The notes under the pieces were generated by a model that was not told the DNA's origin, did not search any database, and worked only from the letters and a program-made list of their open reading frames with translations. Positions 45,201 through 51,885 of a stretch of DNA of 64,000 bases are shown piece after piece. Source of the DNA: Xanthomonas sp. DAR 34887 (GTDB lineage: Bacteria > Pseudomonadota > Gammaproteobacteria > Xanthomonadales > Xanthomonadaceae); contig NZ_CP162490.1 of the NCBI RefSeq assembly GCF_041245805.1, positions 1,155,001-1,219,000 of the forward strand. The letters are read 5' to 3'. The first letter of the stretch is position 1. Every line of letters begins with the position of its first letter. The position numbers were made by a program, and so were the translations under genes.

Positions 45201-45440
45201 CTGGCGCAGGGCCGCAGCGCCGAGCAGGCGGTGGTGGACGCCTGCGCGGTACGCGCGCCGCCGATCGTGCTGACCGGGCTGGCGGCGATGCTGGGCGCCT
45301 TCTTCATCCTCGACGATCCGATCTTCAACGGCCTGGCGGTGTCGCTGATCTTCGGCATCCTGATCAGCACCGCGCTGACCCTGCTGGTGATCCCGCTGTT
45401 GTACTACCCGCTGGCGCGGCGCGCCGCCACGCCGGCGTGA
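42222..45440 (+). CDS. RND-family efflux transporter, inner-membrane pump
   Basis: 1072-residue, twelve-helix proton-driven pump. The N-terminal helix (PLTPLLALLGLLLGLAAL) is followed by a large periplasmic loop, then TM4 with the proton-relay aspartates in IFSIGILVDDAIVVVENIHR. RPIPINASVGMLLSLAIALI and the TM10-12 part (IALAGIIVRNSILLVDFIRQ) complete the AcrB-like repeat. It belongs to a hydrophobe/amphiphile-type group with shorter periplasmic loops; substrates are not evident. The paired adaptor precedes it. In this genome it is placed opposite the persulfide operon, so its substrate may be a sulfur compound, but that is only inference. Confidence 0.92.
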   Translation: MAPRLGVSGRLAAAFQANPLTPLLALLGLLLGLAALAITPREEEPQIDVTMATVSVAFAGAEAREVEQLLSTPLEQKLAGIEGVKHVTSVSRPGQALLTVEFQVGVPRQAALVRLYNQVYSNLDALPQGMGVGTPLIKPKGIDDVPVMAVTLWSDDPQRSALALGEVAHTLETELKRIPGTRDIYSIGAPQRVLTLTLDPARLAAYGLTVSDLSQSLQAANAVRQLGDRIGGGRAVPAAAGTFLADADTVAALVIGVHDGQPLHLRDVAQVRAGADLPSRYVWYGAPAARGGPAQGRAPAVTLAIAKQPGSDAAALTRAVAARLQQLRGELVPQGVHVEVTRDYGASADAKAAKLIHKLVFATASVVLLVLFALGWREAVVVGSAVVLTLALTLFASWAMGFTLNRVSLFALIFSIGILVDDAIVVVENIHRHMRAGGKTLREAIPPAVDEVGGPTILATFTVIAALMPMAFVSGLMGPYMRPIPINASVGMLLSLAIALIVTPWLSLKLLARHAPAATAADSATASASPRLLRFFSSLLHPFLAPERGARRRGWLFAGIAALLLLAVSLVGLQWVVMKMLPFDDKSELQIVVDLPEGSTLQDTDALLAELAGVLDRTPDVHDYQGYAGTSAPVNFNGLVRQYDLRSGNNVGDLQVNLVDKQLRTRHSHAIARALRPALAAIARRHGAALKVVEVPPGPPVLSPLVAEVYGPDYARSRQLALALERRFLRTPNVVDVDTSVESAATREVIVVDRVRAARLGVSQSAIADALAVSVQGVDATWLHDGASKYPQPVRLRLSAADQAGVARMLALHVRGGDGQLVPLSELVAMQRLPWDGAISHKDLRPVVYVTGDEAGRLDSPLYGMFDLVGQLRRQRGGGQAVAQSFIAQPLDSGDFAVKWDGEWQITYETFRDMGIAYAVGLLLIYLLVVAQFRSYLVPLVIMAPIPLTVIGVLPGHALLGAQFTATSMIGMIALAGIIVRNSILLVDFIRQALAQGRSAEQAVVDACAVRAPPIVLTGLAAMLGAFFILDDPIFNGLAVSLIFGILISTALTLLVIPLLYYPLARRAATPA

Positions 45441-45524
45441 GCGCAATGCGCATGCGCGTCCACGCCGTCTTTGCGCCGCCGGCGTAGAGTCGGGATTCCC
45501 ATTTGCGGCCTGCTGGAGACCTGC

Positions 45525-46004
45525 ATGAGCATCGGCGATCCGATCCGCGTCACCCTCGAACAGGAGGCCGATTTCGCGTTCCGCATCCAGTTCGACGAAA
45601 CCGAGCTGGCGCCGTGGCTGGGCGACGAGACCGCGCCGCTGGGCCACGAGCGCGGCCCGAACCCGTCGCGCATCCTGTTGGCCAGCATCGCCAACTGCCT
45701 GGCGGCGAGCCTGCTGTTCGCGCTGCGCAAGTTCAAGAACGATCCGGTCGGCGTGGTCGCGCACATCACCGCCACACCGATGCGCAACGCGGACGGGTTC
45801 TGGCGCATTCCGCAGGCATCGGTGGAGCTGCAGTTGCCCGACGGCAACCAGGACTACGCGCAGCTGCAGCGCGTCCTCGATCAGTTCGAACAGTTCTGCG
45901 TGGTCACCCAGAGCGTGCGCCAGGGCATCGACGTGCAGGTCACGGTGAAGGACGCACACGGCAACATCCTGCTCGGCGACAAGAGCATCGAGGCTGGCGC
46001 GTGA
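45525..46004 (+). CDS. OsmC-family protein
   Basis: 159 residues of the OsmC/Ohr superfamily. The first redox Cys lies in LLASIANCLAASLLFALRKF; a second Cys in FEQFCVVTQSVRQGIDV matches the C-terminal reactive position. GLGDETAPLGHERGPNPSRI is the typical lead-in (GDETAPLGHERGPNPSRI). Members reduce organic hydroperoxides or act on other thiol-reactive compounds, but this YhfA-like subgroup is uncharacterised. The ATG at 45525 follows GGAGA by seven bases. The stop overlaps the thioredoxin start by four bases (GTGA), indicating joint translation. Confidence 0.85.
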   Translation: MSIGDPIRVTLEQEADFAFRIQFDETELAPWLGDETAPLGHERGPNPSRILLASIANCLAASLLFALRKFKNDPVGVVAHITATPMRNADGFWRIPQASVELQLPDGNQDYAQLQRVLDQFEQFCVVTQSVRQGIDVQVTVKDAHGNILLGDKSIEAGA

Positions 46005-46438
46005 GCGATCCGCTGCATATCGCCTGCCCGCACTGCCAGGCGCTGAACCGGGTGCCGGGCGAACGCCTGGCGGCGGCACCGCAATGCGGGCGTTGCCATC
46101 GCGCGCTGTTCGTCGGCGTACCGGTCGCCCTGACCGCGGACACCTTCGCCGCGCATGCCGAGCGCAGCGACATTCCGCTGTTGGTGGATTTCTGGGCGCC
46201 GTGGTGCGGCCCATGCCGCACCATGGCGCCGCAGTTCGAGGCCGCCGCCGCGCAGCTGGAGCCGCGCATGCGCCTGGGCAAGCTGGATACCGAAGCGCAG
46301 CCGGCGCTGGCGGCGCGGTTCGGCATCCGCAGCATTCCGACCCTGGCGCTGCTGCGGCATGGCCGCGAGCTGGCGCGGCACAGCGGTGCGATCGGTGCTG
46401 CCGACATCGTGCGCTGGGCACGGGCGAACGCGGGTTAG
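46001..46438 (+). CDS. trxC: Thioredoxin 2 (TrxC)
   Basis: 145 residues: an N-terminal zinc ribbon with two CxxC pairs (ACPHCQAL, QCGRCHR) and a thioredoxin domain with WCGPC (Cys69, Cys72, in FWAPWCGPC). The cis-proline segment SIPTLALLRHGREL is present. This domain order defines thioredoxin 2, a cytoplasmic disulfide reductase induced by oxidative stress in E. coli. Starts with GTG overlapping the osmC-like stop. With OsmC it forms a thiol-redox pair next to the sulfide operon. Confidence 0.93.
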   Translation: MSDPLHIACPHCQALNRVPGERLAAAPQCGRCHRALFVGVPVALTADTFAAHAERSDIPLLVDFWAPWCGPCRTMAPQFEAAAAQLEPRMRLGKLDTEAQPALAARFGIRSIPTLALLRHGRELARHSGAIGAADIVRWARANAG

Positions 46439-46497
46439 CGTCGTTTCCGCGGGCTAACGCAATCCCGCCCCGAACCCTGTAGATACCGTCTTCCGGC

Positions 46498-47469
46498 CTA
46501 ACAGGCAATGGCCTTTTGAGGATCGAAGGGTGTGCGTGATTTGAGCACGCCATAGGCGATGTGCAGTAGCTTGCGCATGGCGGCGCAGATGATCTGCTTG
46601 TTGGCCTTGCCGCGTTGTCGCATGCGCTGCTTCAGCGCACGGACGACCGGATTGTGGGTCATGGCGACCAAGGCCGGCAGGAACAGGCCAGCACGCAGGC
46701 GCGAGGAGCCAGTGCGGGAGATGCAGACCTGCCCCTGGCGCTTGCCGGACTCTTGCAGGCGTGGGTTGAGCCCGGCAAAGGCGGTCACCGCCGAAGCGCG
46801 GGCGAAGCGGTCCACGTTGCCAAGTTCGGCCAGCATCAAGGCCGCGCTGGTGTCGGCGATTCCGTCGATGCTCACCAGCAACTCGCGCTGCCCGCGCAAG
46901 GTGGGATCCTGGTCGATATGATCGTCGATGGCGCGTTCGATCTGCGCGATGCGCGCCTGCAACTGGCCGATGTTCTCCAGGATCGAGTCGCGCACCACCA
47001 GTGTAGCCACGTCCAGGCGGTTGCGCTCCATCTGCAGCATCTGCAGCAGGTCGTCCCGACGCCGCACCAGCGCCTTGAGCTGCTTGAGCGCCGGCGGATC
47101 GGGCTGCCAGCGCCGCAGCGACTCCCGGTGACGCAGGCCATAGCTGGCGATCAGCTTGGCATCGCTGCGGTCGGTCTTGACCCGGGTCAGCTGGCTGCGC
47201 GCATACAGCGCCATCTGCGCCGGGTTGAGCACGCACACGCGATAGCCCTCCCCATGGACAAACTCGGCCAGCGCCTCGTGATAGGTGCCGGTGGCTTCCA
47301 TGACGATCCAGCTATCCGGCTGCGCATGGGTCCGCAACCACGCATGCAGGGCGTGGAAGCCCTTCGGATCGTTGGGTAGCTTGGCCTTGGTGCGGTACTT
47401 GCCGTTGGCCAGGTCGATGGCCAGGTCGAAACTGCGTTTGGCGACGTCGATGCCGACGACTGGGGACAT
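46498..47469 (-). CDS. IS110-family transposase (bridge-RNA recombinase)
   Basis: 323 residues, intact. The N-terminal RuvC-like DEDD domain begins VVGIDVAKRSFDLAIDLANG with the first Asp and has VMEATGTYHEALAEF (Glu) and KTDRSDAKLIASY (Asp pair). The C-terminal Tnp domain has LLVSIDGIADTSAALMLAEL and FAGLNPRLQESGKRQGQVCI, then SRTGSSRLRAGLFLPALVA with the catalytic-serine region (GSSRLR). No frameshift is seen, so the element may be active. Known relatives such as IS621 use an RNA encoded in the left end to select donor and target DNA. Confidence 0.95.
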   Translation of the reverse strand: MSPVVGIDVAKRSFDLAIDLANGKYRTKAKLPNDPKGFHALHAWLRTHAQPDSWIVMEATGTYHEALAEFVHGEGYRVCVLNPAQMALYARSQLTRVKTDRSDAKLIASYGLRHRESLRRWQPDPPALKQLKALVRRRDDLLQMLQMERNRLDVATLVVRDSILENIGQLQARIAQIERAIDDHIDQDPTLRGQRELLVSIDGIADTSAALMLAELGNVDRFARASAVTAFAGLNPRLQESGKRQGQVCISRTGSSRLRAGLFLPALVAMTHNPVVRALKQRMRQRGKANKQIICAAMRKLLHIAYGVLKSRTPFDPQKAIAC

Positions 47470-47509
47470 GAGAATTCCTCCGTCGGATGGGGATCACGAT
47501 CATCGCTGC

Positions 47510-47690
47510 GCCCGGTCCTGCCTTGTGGATGCGAGTTCACGCCGAGGGCGGACTCTGGATACCGTTCGGACACCGTGGGCCAGCATGTGGAGGGCGGGAG
47601 CCGATCTACAGCACAAGCTCGAAGCTTCAGGAGCGACTGGACTTCCCGCACCTCCTCCGATGATCAGTCGGAAGACATAACGTCCTAACG
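47510..47690 (-). ncRNA. Candidate bridge RNA of the IS110-family element
   Basis: Non-coding left end, read on the transposase strand. A target loop: AGTCGCTCCT (47638-47629) matches the left target AGCCGCTCCT at 9 of 10, the one change being a G-U-tolerant C to T. A small hairpin AAGCT-TCG-AGCTT (47627-47615) follows, then CTGTAG (47611-47606), the complement of the right target CTACAG. A donor loop: ACGGTATC (47565-47558) is identical to the element's right end before the core, and ACAAG (47526-47522) is complementary to CTTGT at its left end. Exact RNA ends are unknown. Confidence 0.7.
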
Positions 47691-47830
47691 GCGTCATGTC
47701 CAGATACAAGGAGCGGCTTCAGCCGCGACACGCCTTACCGATAGATTCTGTCGCGGCTGAAGCCGCTCCTACAAGAGAGACGCATCCCGCCGACCCGGCA
47801 ACGGATACGTAAGTCGCGCGGTCGTCGCGA

Positions 47831-48646
47831 CTATTTCCCCAGCGCCGCGTTCAGCGTCGCCGCCAGATCCGCGCCGGCCTGGCGCAGCTGCGCTTCGGCC
47901 ACCGGGCGCCAGGTCGCCACGTAGTCCGCCGGCAGTTTGGCGCCGGGCGGATAGAAGCCCGGGCGCAGCATGATCTTGCACGAGGCTTCGGCCCAGGCCG
48001 CGGCCGGCGGCGGCAGCGCGCTGCCGGCAGGCGAGGGGGGCGGCAGCGGTTGCGCCTGCAATTGCGCCAGGTAGTGCGCCTCGTCCAGGCCGCGGCTGCG
48101 CAGCAGGCCGCTGTCCCACAGCGAGTGCAGGTTGCTGCCCTTGCCCTCGAACTGGATCTGGAACGTGTTGGCGCCCTTGTCGTGGGCATAGCCGGCGTGC
48201 AGCGGCTGCTGGATGTCGCCGGCGAAATGCACCACGAACTTCAACGCCTGCGCGCGTGCCGCCTGCGGCTGGCGACGGTCGGCGAGGATCGCGGCCTGGC
48301 GGCGCAGCGCCTCGACCACGCAATTGCCGTCTGGGCAATCGCGGGTTTCCTCGTAGTGGCACTGTTCTTCGCCGATGTTGACGTAGTGCCAGGGGCCGCT
48401 GCGCTTGCCCAGGTCCGGGTCGCTTTCGCGCAATCGGTCGGCCCAGTTGGCGACGCCGGCCAGGGTCGGCTCGGGTTCGCCCTGCAGCAGTTGCTGCACC
48501 TGCGCGCGGGCTTGCGGAGTGAGTTGGGAATCGGCGAGATCGGCGACCAGGCGATGGCCCAGCGGGCCCCAGGCGAAGGCGGCGGACGGCGCGGCGGCCA
48601 GCGCCGCGGCGAGCGCGGCGGAAACGAACAGAGCGGATTTTTTCAT
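47831..48646 (-). CDS. S1/P1-type nuclease
   Basis: 271 residues. Signal peptide (about 1-25, AAPSAAFA) cleaved before WGPLGHRLVADLAD, so that the mature N-terminal Trp and the next His become zinc ligands, as in the S1/P1 family. Other ligands are visible: VANWADRLRESD (Asp), GPWHYVNI (His), VVHFAGDIQQPLHAGYAHDK (His, Asp, His) and NLHSLWDSGLL (His, Asp). All tri-zinc residues are therefore present and an active secreted or periplasmic single-strand nuclease/3'-nucleotidase is expected. Stands alone, between the REPIN and an OmpW gene. Confidence 0.94.
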   Translation of the reverse strand: MKKSALFVSAALAAALAAAPSAAFAWGPLGHRLVADLADSQLTPQARAQVQQLLQGEPEPTLAGVANWADRLRESDPDLGKRSGPWHYVNIGEEQCHYEETRDCPDGNCVVEALRRQAAILADRRQPQAARAQALKFVVHFAGDIQQPLHAGYAHDKGANTFQIQFEGKGSNLHSLWDSGLLRSRGLDEAHYLAQLQAQPLPPPSPAGSALPPPAAAWAEASCKIMLRPGFYPPGAKLPADYVATWRPVAEAQLRQAGADLAATLNAALGK

Positions 48647-48749
48647 GCGCGGATTCTAGCCGGCGCCGATGACGTTGCCATGGCCGCGTCATCGTGCCGT
48701 TGCGCAACCGCTAAGCCTCGTCCGTGCGGACGGGTGCGGACCCTGTGGA

Positions 48750-49370
48750 TCAGAAATACAGCAGGTAGGCCAGGCCGTAGGTGATGGGATCGAGCTTGGC
48801 CTTGCCGAGCGTGCCGCTGTCCACTTCGACGTCGCTGCGCATGCTGGTCCAGCGCGCGTCCACGCGCAGCGCGCCGCGCTCGCCAATGGCGAAGTCCACA
48901 CCGGTATGCACGGCCGGGCCGACGCTGTCCTTGAACTTGACGTCGTCGCTGGAGAACGCACCCTTGCCGTCGGCGCCCAGGAAGGTGGTGTAGTTGAGGC
49001 CCACGCCGACGAACGGGGAGATGTCGCCGTTGCCGTTGAAGTGGTATTGCAGCGAGACCGTCGGCGACAGCGCCCAGGCGCTGCCGATGTCGCCGCCCTG
49101 TTCCAAGCCGATCTTCTGCTGCCCGACCAGGGTCTGGATCTCCACGCCGAGATTGCCGCGGAAGAAGTATTCGTAGCTGAACGAGAGCGCCGGCGCGGTG
49201 TCGGCGCTGAAGCGCTGGTCGCTGCCGCTCAGGTTGCCGTTCGACGAGCCGGGCACCATGCCGTGGATGCCGTAGCTGGTGGTGAAGTGGCCGGCCGACT
49301 GCGCCGCGGCGGGCAGGGCGATGGCGGCAAGGGCGGCGACGGCGAGACGGCGGAACAGGCGTGGCTTCAT
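48750..49370 (-). CDS. OmpW-family outer-membrane protein
   Basis: 206 residues: signal peptide (about 1-24, ALPAAAQSA) and an eight-stranded barrel of the OmpW type. PTVSLQYHFNGNGDISPFVG, shown as TVSLQYHFNGNGDISPF, and VGLNYTTFLGADGKGAF are the family core; the barrel ends in aromatic YLLYF. Paralogue of the next gene (about the same length and core), in tandem on the same strand. OmpW proteins form narrow hydrophobic channels. Confidence 0.9.
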   Translation of the reverse strand: MKPRLFRRLAVAALAAIALPAAAQSAGHFTTSYGIHGMVPGSSNGNLSGSDQRFSADTAPALSFSYEYFFRGNLGVEIQTLVGQQKIGLEQGGDIGSAWALSPTVSLQYHFNGNGDISPFVGVGLNYTTFLGADGKGAFSSDDVKFKDSVGPAVHTGVDFAIGERGALRVDARWTSMRSDVEVDSGTLGKAKLDPITYGLAYLLYF

Positions 49371-49486
49371 TGGGGACCCCGGTGACGGCGAATGGGCGGA
49401 TGCGAATCCCAGTGTCGGCCCGGCGGCGACCGATCCACATCCTTGTGGAGCGTAGTCTGCCAGAGAAGCGCGGCGGCTGTGCGGCC

Positions 49487-50116
49487 TCAGAACTTCATCA
49501 CGTAGGCCAGGCCGTAGACCAGCGGATCGATGTTGGCGGTGCCCATGTTGGTGCCGTTGACCTTGACCTTCGTGTCAATGTCGGCCCAGCGCAGGTCCAC
49601 CCGCAGCGCGGACTTGTCGGTGAGCGCGAAGTCCACGCCCGCGTGCGCGGCCAGGCCCCAGGAATCCTCCAGCTTGAGCTTGGTGCCGGCCAGTGCGCCG
49701 GTGGTGTCCTCGCTGAAGAAGGTGGTGTAGTTGATGCCGGCGCCGACGAACGGGGAGACCTTGCCGGCGCTGTTGAAGTGGTACTGCAGCGAGACCACCG
49801 GCGGCAGCTGCTTGGTGCTGCCGACCTTGCCGACGCCCTTGACGTCGATGTCGTGCTTGAACGGCAGCGCGGCCAGCACCTCGATGCCCAGGTCCTGGTG
49901 CACGAAGTATTCGAAGGTGACGGTGGGCTTGATGTCGCTGCCAATGCTCAGCGGCAGGGTGCCGCCGGCCAGCTTGCCGTTGTCGGACTTCGGGTTGACC
50001 TGGTGGGCGCCGATGCCCACGGTCCAGTCGCCCTGCGACTGTGCCAGCGCCGGCAGGGCGCACAGCGAAAGGGCCATGGCCAGGCCGGACAGCAGGAGGG
50101 GGGAGGTCTTGCGCAT
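49487..50116 (-). CDS. ompW: OmpW-family outer-membrane protein
   Basis: 209 residues. Signal peptide (about 1-26, LCALPALAQSQ), mature QGDWTVGIGAHQVNPKSDNG, which is the usual OmpW opening, then VVSLQYHFNSAGKVSPFVGA and GINYTTFFSEDTTG, with an aromatic C-terminus (YVMKF). The start at 50116 is chosen over an in-frame ATG 42 bases upstream, which would put charged residues before the signal. A perfect FNR-type site lies 57 bases upstream. First of two tandem ompW paralogues, divergent from gap. Confidence 0.92.
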   Translation of the reverse strand: MRKTSPLLLSGLAMALSLCALPALAQSQGDWTVGIGAHQVNPKSDNGKLAGGTLPLSIGSDIKPTVTFEYFVHQDLGIEVLAALPFKHDIDVKGVGKVGSTKQLPPVVSLQYHFNSAGKVSPFVGAGINYTTFFSEDTTGALAGTKLKLEDSWGLAAHAGVDFALTDKSALRVDLRWADIDTKVKVNGTNMGTANIDPLVYGLAYVMKF

Positions 50117-50172
50117 GATGGGCGTCTCGTTTGGGTGTGGGCGCAGTGTCCTACCCATGCCGCGGCGCCGCC

Positions 50173-50186
50173 TTGATCCTGATCAA
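50173..50186. promoter_or_regulatory. FNR-type box upstream of ompW
   Basis: TTGAT-CCTG-ATCAA is a perfect match to the FNR consensus TTGATN4ATCAA. It lies 57 bases before the ompW start and 100 bases before gap on the other strand. OmpW is an FNR target in E. coli, which supports control of ompW; an effect on gap cannot be excluded. Confidence 0.7.
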
Positions 50187-50285
50187 ACGCGTTCAATGCG
50201 CGTGCCGGGCGCGATGCGGCCGGCCTGATAGAATGTTCGCCCCCTTCCATCCGCCGCGTCTGGCGCGGCCGCAGGAGCTACTGAA

Positions 50286-51287
50286 ATGGCAATCAAGGTT
50301 GGCATCAACGGTTTCGGTCGCATCGGACGCAATGTGCTGCGCTCGGCGGTACAGAATTTCGGCAGCGACATCGAGATCGTCGCCATCAACGACCTGCTCG
50401 AGCCCGACTACCTGGCGTACATGCTGCAGTACGACTCGGTGCACGGCCGTTTCGACGGCGAAGTGTCGGTCGACGGCAATCACCTGGTGGTCAACGGCAA
50501 GAAGATCCGCCTGACCCAGGAACGCGATCCGGCGGCGCTGAAGTGGGATGAGGTCGGCGCCGAGGTGGTGATCGAATCCACCGGCCTGTTCCTGACCAAG
50601 GACACCGCGCAGAAGCACATCGACGCCGGCGCCAAGAAGGTGATCCTGTCGGCCCCGTCCAAGGACGACACGCCGATGTTCGTGTACGGCGTCAACCACG
50701 CCACCTATGCCGGCCAGGCGATCGTCTCCAACGCCAGCTGCACCACCAACTGCCTGGCGCCGCTGGCCAAGGTGATCAACGACAAGTGGGGCATCAAGCG
50801 CGGCCTGATGACCACCGTGCACGCCGCCACCGCCACCCAGAAGACCGTGGACGGCCCCAGCAACAAGGACTGGCGCGGTGGCCGCGGCATCCTGGAGAAC
50901 ATCATTCCGTCCAGCACCGGTGCGGCCAAGGCGGTGGGCGTGGTGATTCCGGAGTTGAACAAGAAGCTGACCGGCATGAGCTTCCGCGTGCCGACCTCGG
51001 ACGTGTCGGTGGTCGACCTCACCGTGGAGCTGGACAAGCCCGCTACCTACGCCGAGATCTGCGCCGAAGTGAAGGCGCAGAGCGAAGGCGCGCTAAAGGG
51101 CATCCTCGGCTACACCGAGGACAAGGTGGTGGCCACCGACTTCCGCGGCGACGCGCGCACCTCGATCTTCGACGCCGACGCCGGTATCGCCCTGGACAGC
51201 ACCTTCGTCAAGCTGGTGTCCTGGTACGACAACGAGTGGGGCTATTCCAACAAGTGCCTGGAAATGGTCAAGGTGGTGGCGAAGTAA
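50286..51287 (+). CDS. gap: Glyceraldehyde-3-phosphate dehydrogenase, type I
   Basis: 333-residue glycolytic enzyme converting glyceraldehyde 3-phosphate to 1,3-bisphosphoglycerate. The NAD-binding start is VGINGFGRIGRNVLR; the catalytic Cys152 lies in SNASCTTNCLAP and the helper His in VHAATATQKTVDGPS. WYDNEWGYSNKCLEMV closes the protein as in other type I enzymes. AGGAGC ten bases before the ATG at 50286 is a good ribosome site; TAGAAT at 50229-50234 could be its -10 box. Closed by a perfect bidirectional terminator. pgk, the next step in glycolysis, begins 12.7 kb further on. Confidence 0.98.
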   Translation: MAIKVGINGFGRIGRNVLRSAVQNFGSDIEIVAINDLLEPDYLAYMLQYDSVHGRFDGEVSVDGNHLVVNGKKIRLTQERDPAALKWDEVGAEVVIESTGLFLTKDTAQKHIDAGAKKVILSAPSKDDTPMFVYGVNHATYAGQAIVSNASCTTNCLAPLAKVINDKWGIKRGLMTTVHAATATQKTVDGPSNKDWRGGRGILENIIPSSTGAAKAVGVVIPELNKKLTGMSFRVPTSDVSVVDLTVELDKPATYAEICAEVKAQSEGALKGILGYTEDKVVATDFRGDARTSIFDADAGIALDSTFVKLVSWYDNEWGYSNKCLEMVKVVAK

Positions 51288-51301
51288 GCCGCCACGCCGC
51301 C

Positions 51302-51335
51302 CACAAAAAAAGCGCCTTCGGGCGCTTTTTTTGTG
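51302..51335. terminator. Bidirectional intrinsic terminator after gap
   Basis: A perfect 15-base inverted repeat, CACAAAAAAAGCGCC / GGCGCTTTTTTTGTG, around a TTCG tetraloop. The T run on either strand lets it serve both gap (plus) and the convergent gene ending at 51377 (minus). Confidence 0.95.
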
Positions 51336-51376
51336 CGTGCCGGGCGGCGCCGGCGCAATGGCCGCGCCGGTGCAGC

Positions 51377-51835
51377 TCACTCGGCCTCGATGCGCATGTC
51401 CTCGCCGCTGCCGGTCACCTTGACCCGGCTGCCGACCGCCAGCCCGGCCACGTCGGCGCTGGGCTTGGACACCACCGTCTGCGACTTGTTGTCGAAGCGG
51501 ATCTTCACCATGTAGTGCGCGGCCGGGCCGTTGCCGGCGATCTTGGCGCCCACGGTTTCGCCGGCGGCGGCGCCGGCGGCCTGCCCGGTGCCGACACCCA
51601 CCGCGCTCTTGCTCTTCAGACCGAGGAAGCCGCCGGCCAGGCCGCCGAGGTTGGCGGCGGCATTTTTGATGGTCTTGGTCCGCTCGGGCACGTCGGTGTT
51701 CTTGTTCTCGATCGGCTCCAGCGCCACGATCTCGCCGTGGCGCGGACCTGCGGCCAGCGCCGGGGCGCTCAGCGCCAGCAGCGTCAATGCGATCGCCGAC
51801 CAGGCGACACGGGCGAGTGAATTCTTTGCGCTCAT
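51377..51835 (-). CDS. SlyB-like glycine-zipper envelope protein
   Basis: 152 residues. Signal peptide (about 1-28, LALSAPALAA) without a lipobox Cys, so it is exported but not lipidated. The centre is a glycine/alanine zipper (NLGGLAGGFLGLKSKS; GTGQAAGAAAGETVGAKIAG), followed by a beta-rich C-terminal domain (AHYMVKIRFDNKSQTVVSKP, then GLAVGSRVKVTGSGEDM). This resembles SlyB/Pcp outer-membrane proteins, which are normally lipoproteins; the lack of Cys is unusual. The ATG at 51835 precedes the signal. Convergent with gap and followed upstream by another exported protein on the same strand (50-base spacer). Confidence 0.75.
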   Translation of the reverse strand: MSAKNSLARVAWSAIALTLLALSAPALAAGPRHGEIVALEPIENKNTDVPERTKTIKNAAANLGGLAGGFLGLKSKSAVGVGTGQAAGAAAGETVGAKIAGNGPAAHYMVKIRFDNKSQTVVSKPSADVAGLAVGSRVKVTGSGEDMRIEAE

Positions 51836-51885
51836 CGGATGTTCCCCTGTGTGTACGAATCGAAAGCCGGCACCACGCGCGGCGA

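Larger units (their letters stand above)
46483..47710 (-). mobile_element. IS110-family insertion sequence
   Basis: About 1228 bases between the two halves of a REP. The dinucleotide AG (CT on the transposase strand) occurs at both junctions (46481-46482 and 47709-47710), as expected of IS110 recombination at a 2-base core without target duplication. The transposase fills most of the element; about 15 bases follow it and about 240 bases precede it. The long non-coding left end and short right end are typical of the IS110 group rather than IS1111. An eight-base match GTCTTCCG near both ends is not taken as a terminal repeat. Confidence 0.88.
46478..47773. repeat. REPIN split by the IS110-family element
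   Basis: The REP head TGTAG is at 46478-46482, and the remaining GAGCGGCTTCAGCCGCGACA at 47711-47730; together they are a perfect 25-base REP. A second, inverted REP lies intact at 47749-47773, 18 bases away. Without the insertion this would be an ordinary REPIN. Confidence 0.85.

Noticed and set aside
42039..46553. A 1504-codon open frame antisense to the RND pump, and similar long antisense frames opposite mrcA, pilQ, tkt and DUF2339
   Set aside because: They follow from high third-position GC in the real genes; their translations are His/Arg/Gln/Ala-rich without domains.
46484..47680. GTCTTCCG near both ends of the IS110-family element as terminal inverted repeats
   Set aside because: The true junctions, defined by the split REP, lie further out, and IS110-group elements lack such repeats.
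18095..47773. The 25-base repeats as a CRISPR array
   Set aside because: They occur singly or as inverted pairs, not as regularly spaced direct repeats, and no cas genes are present.
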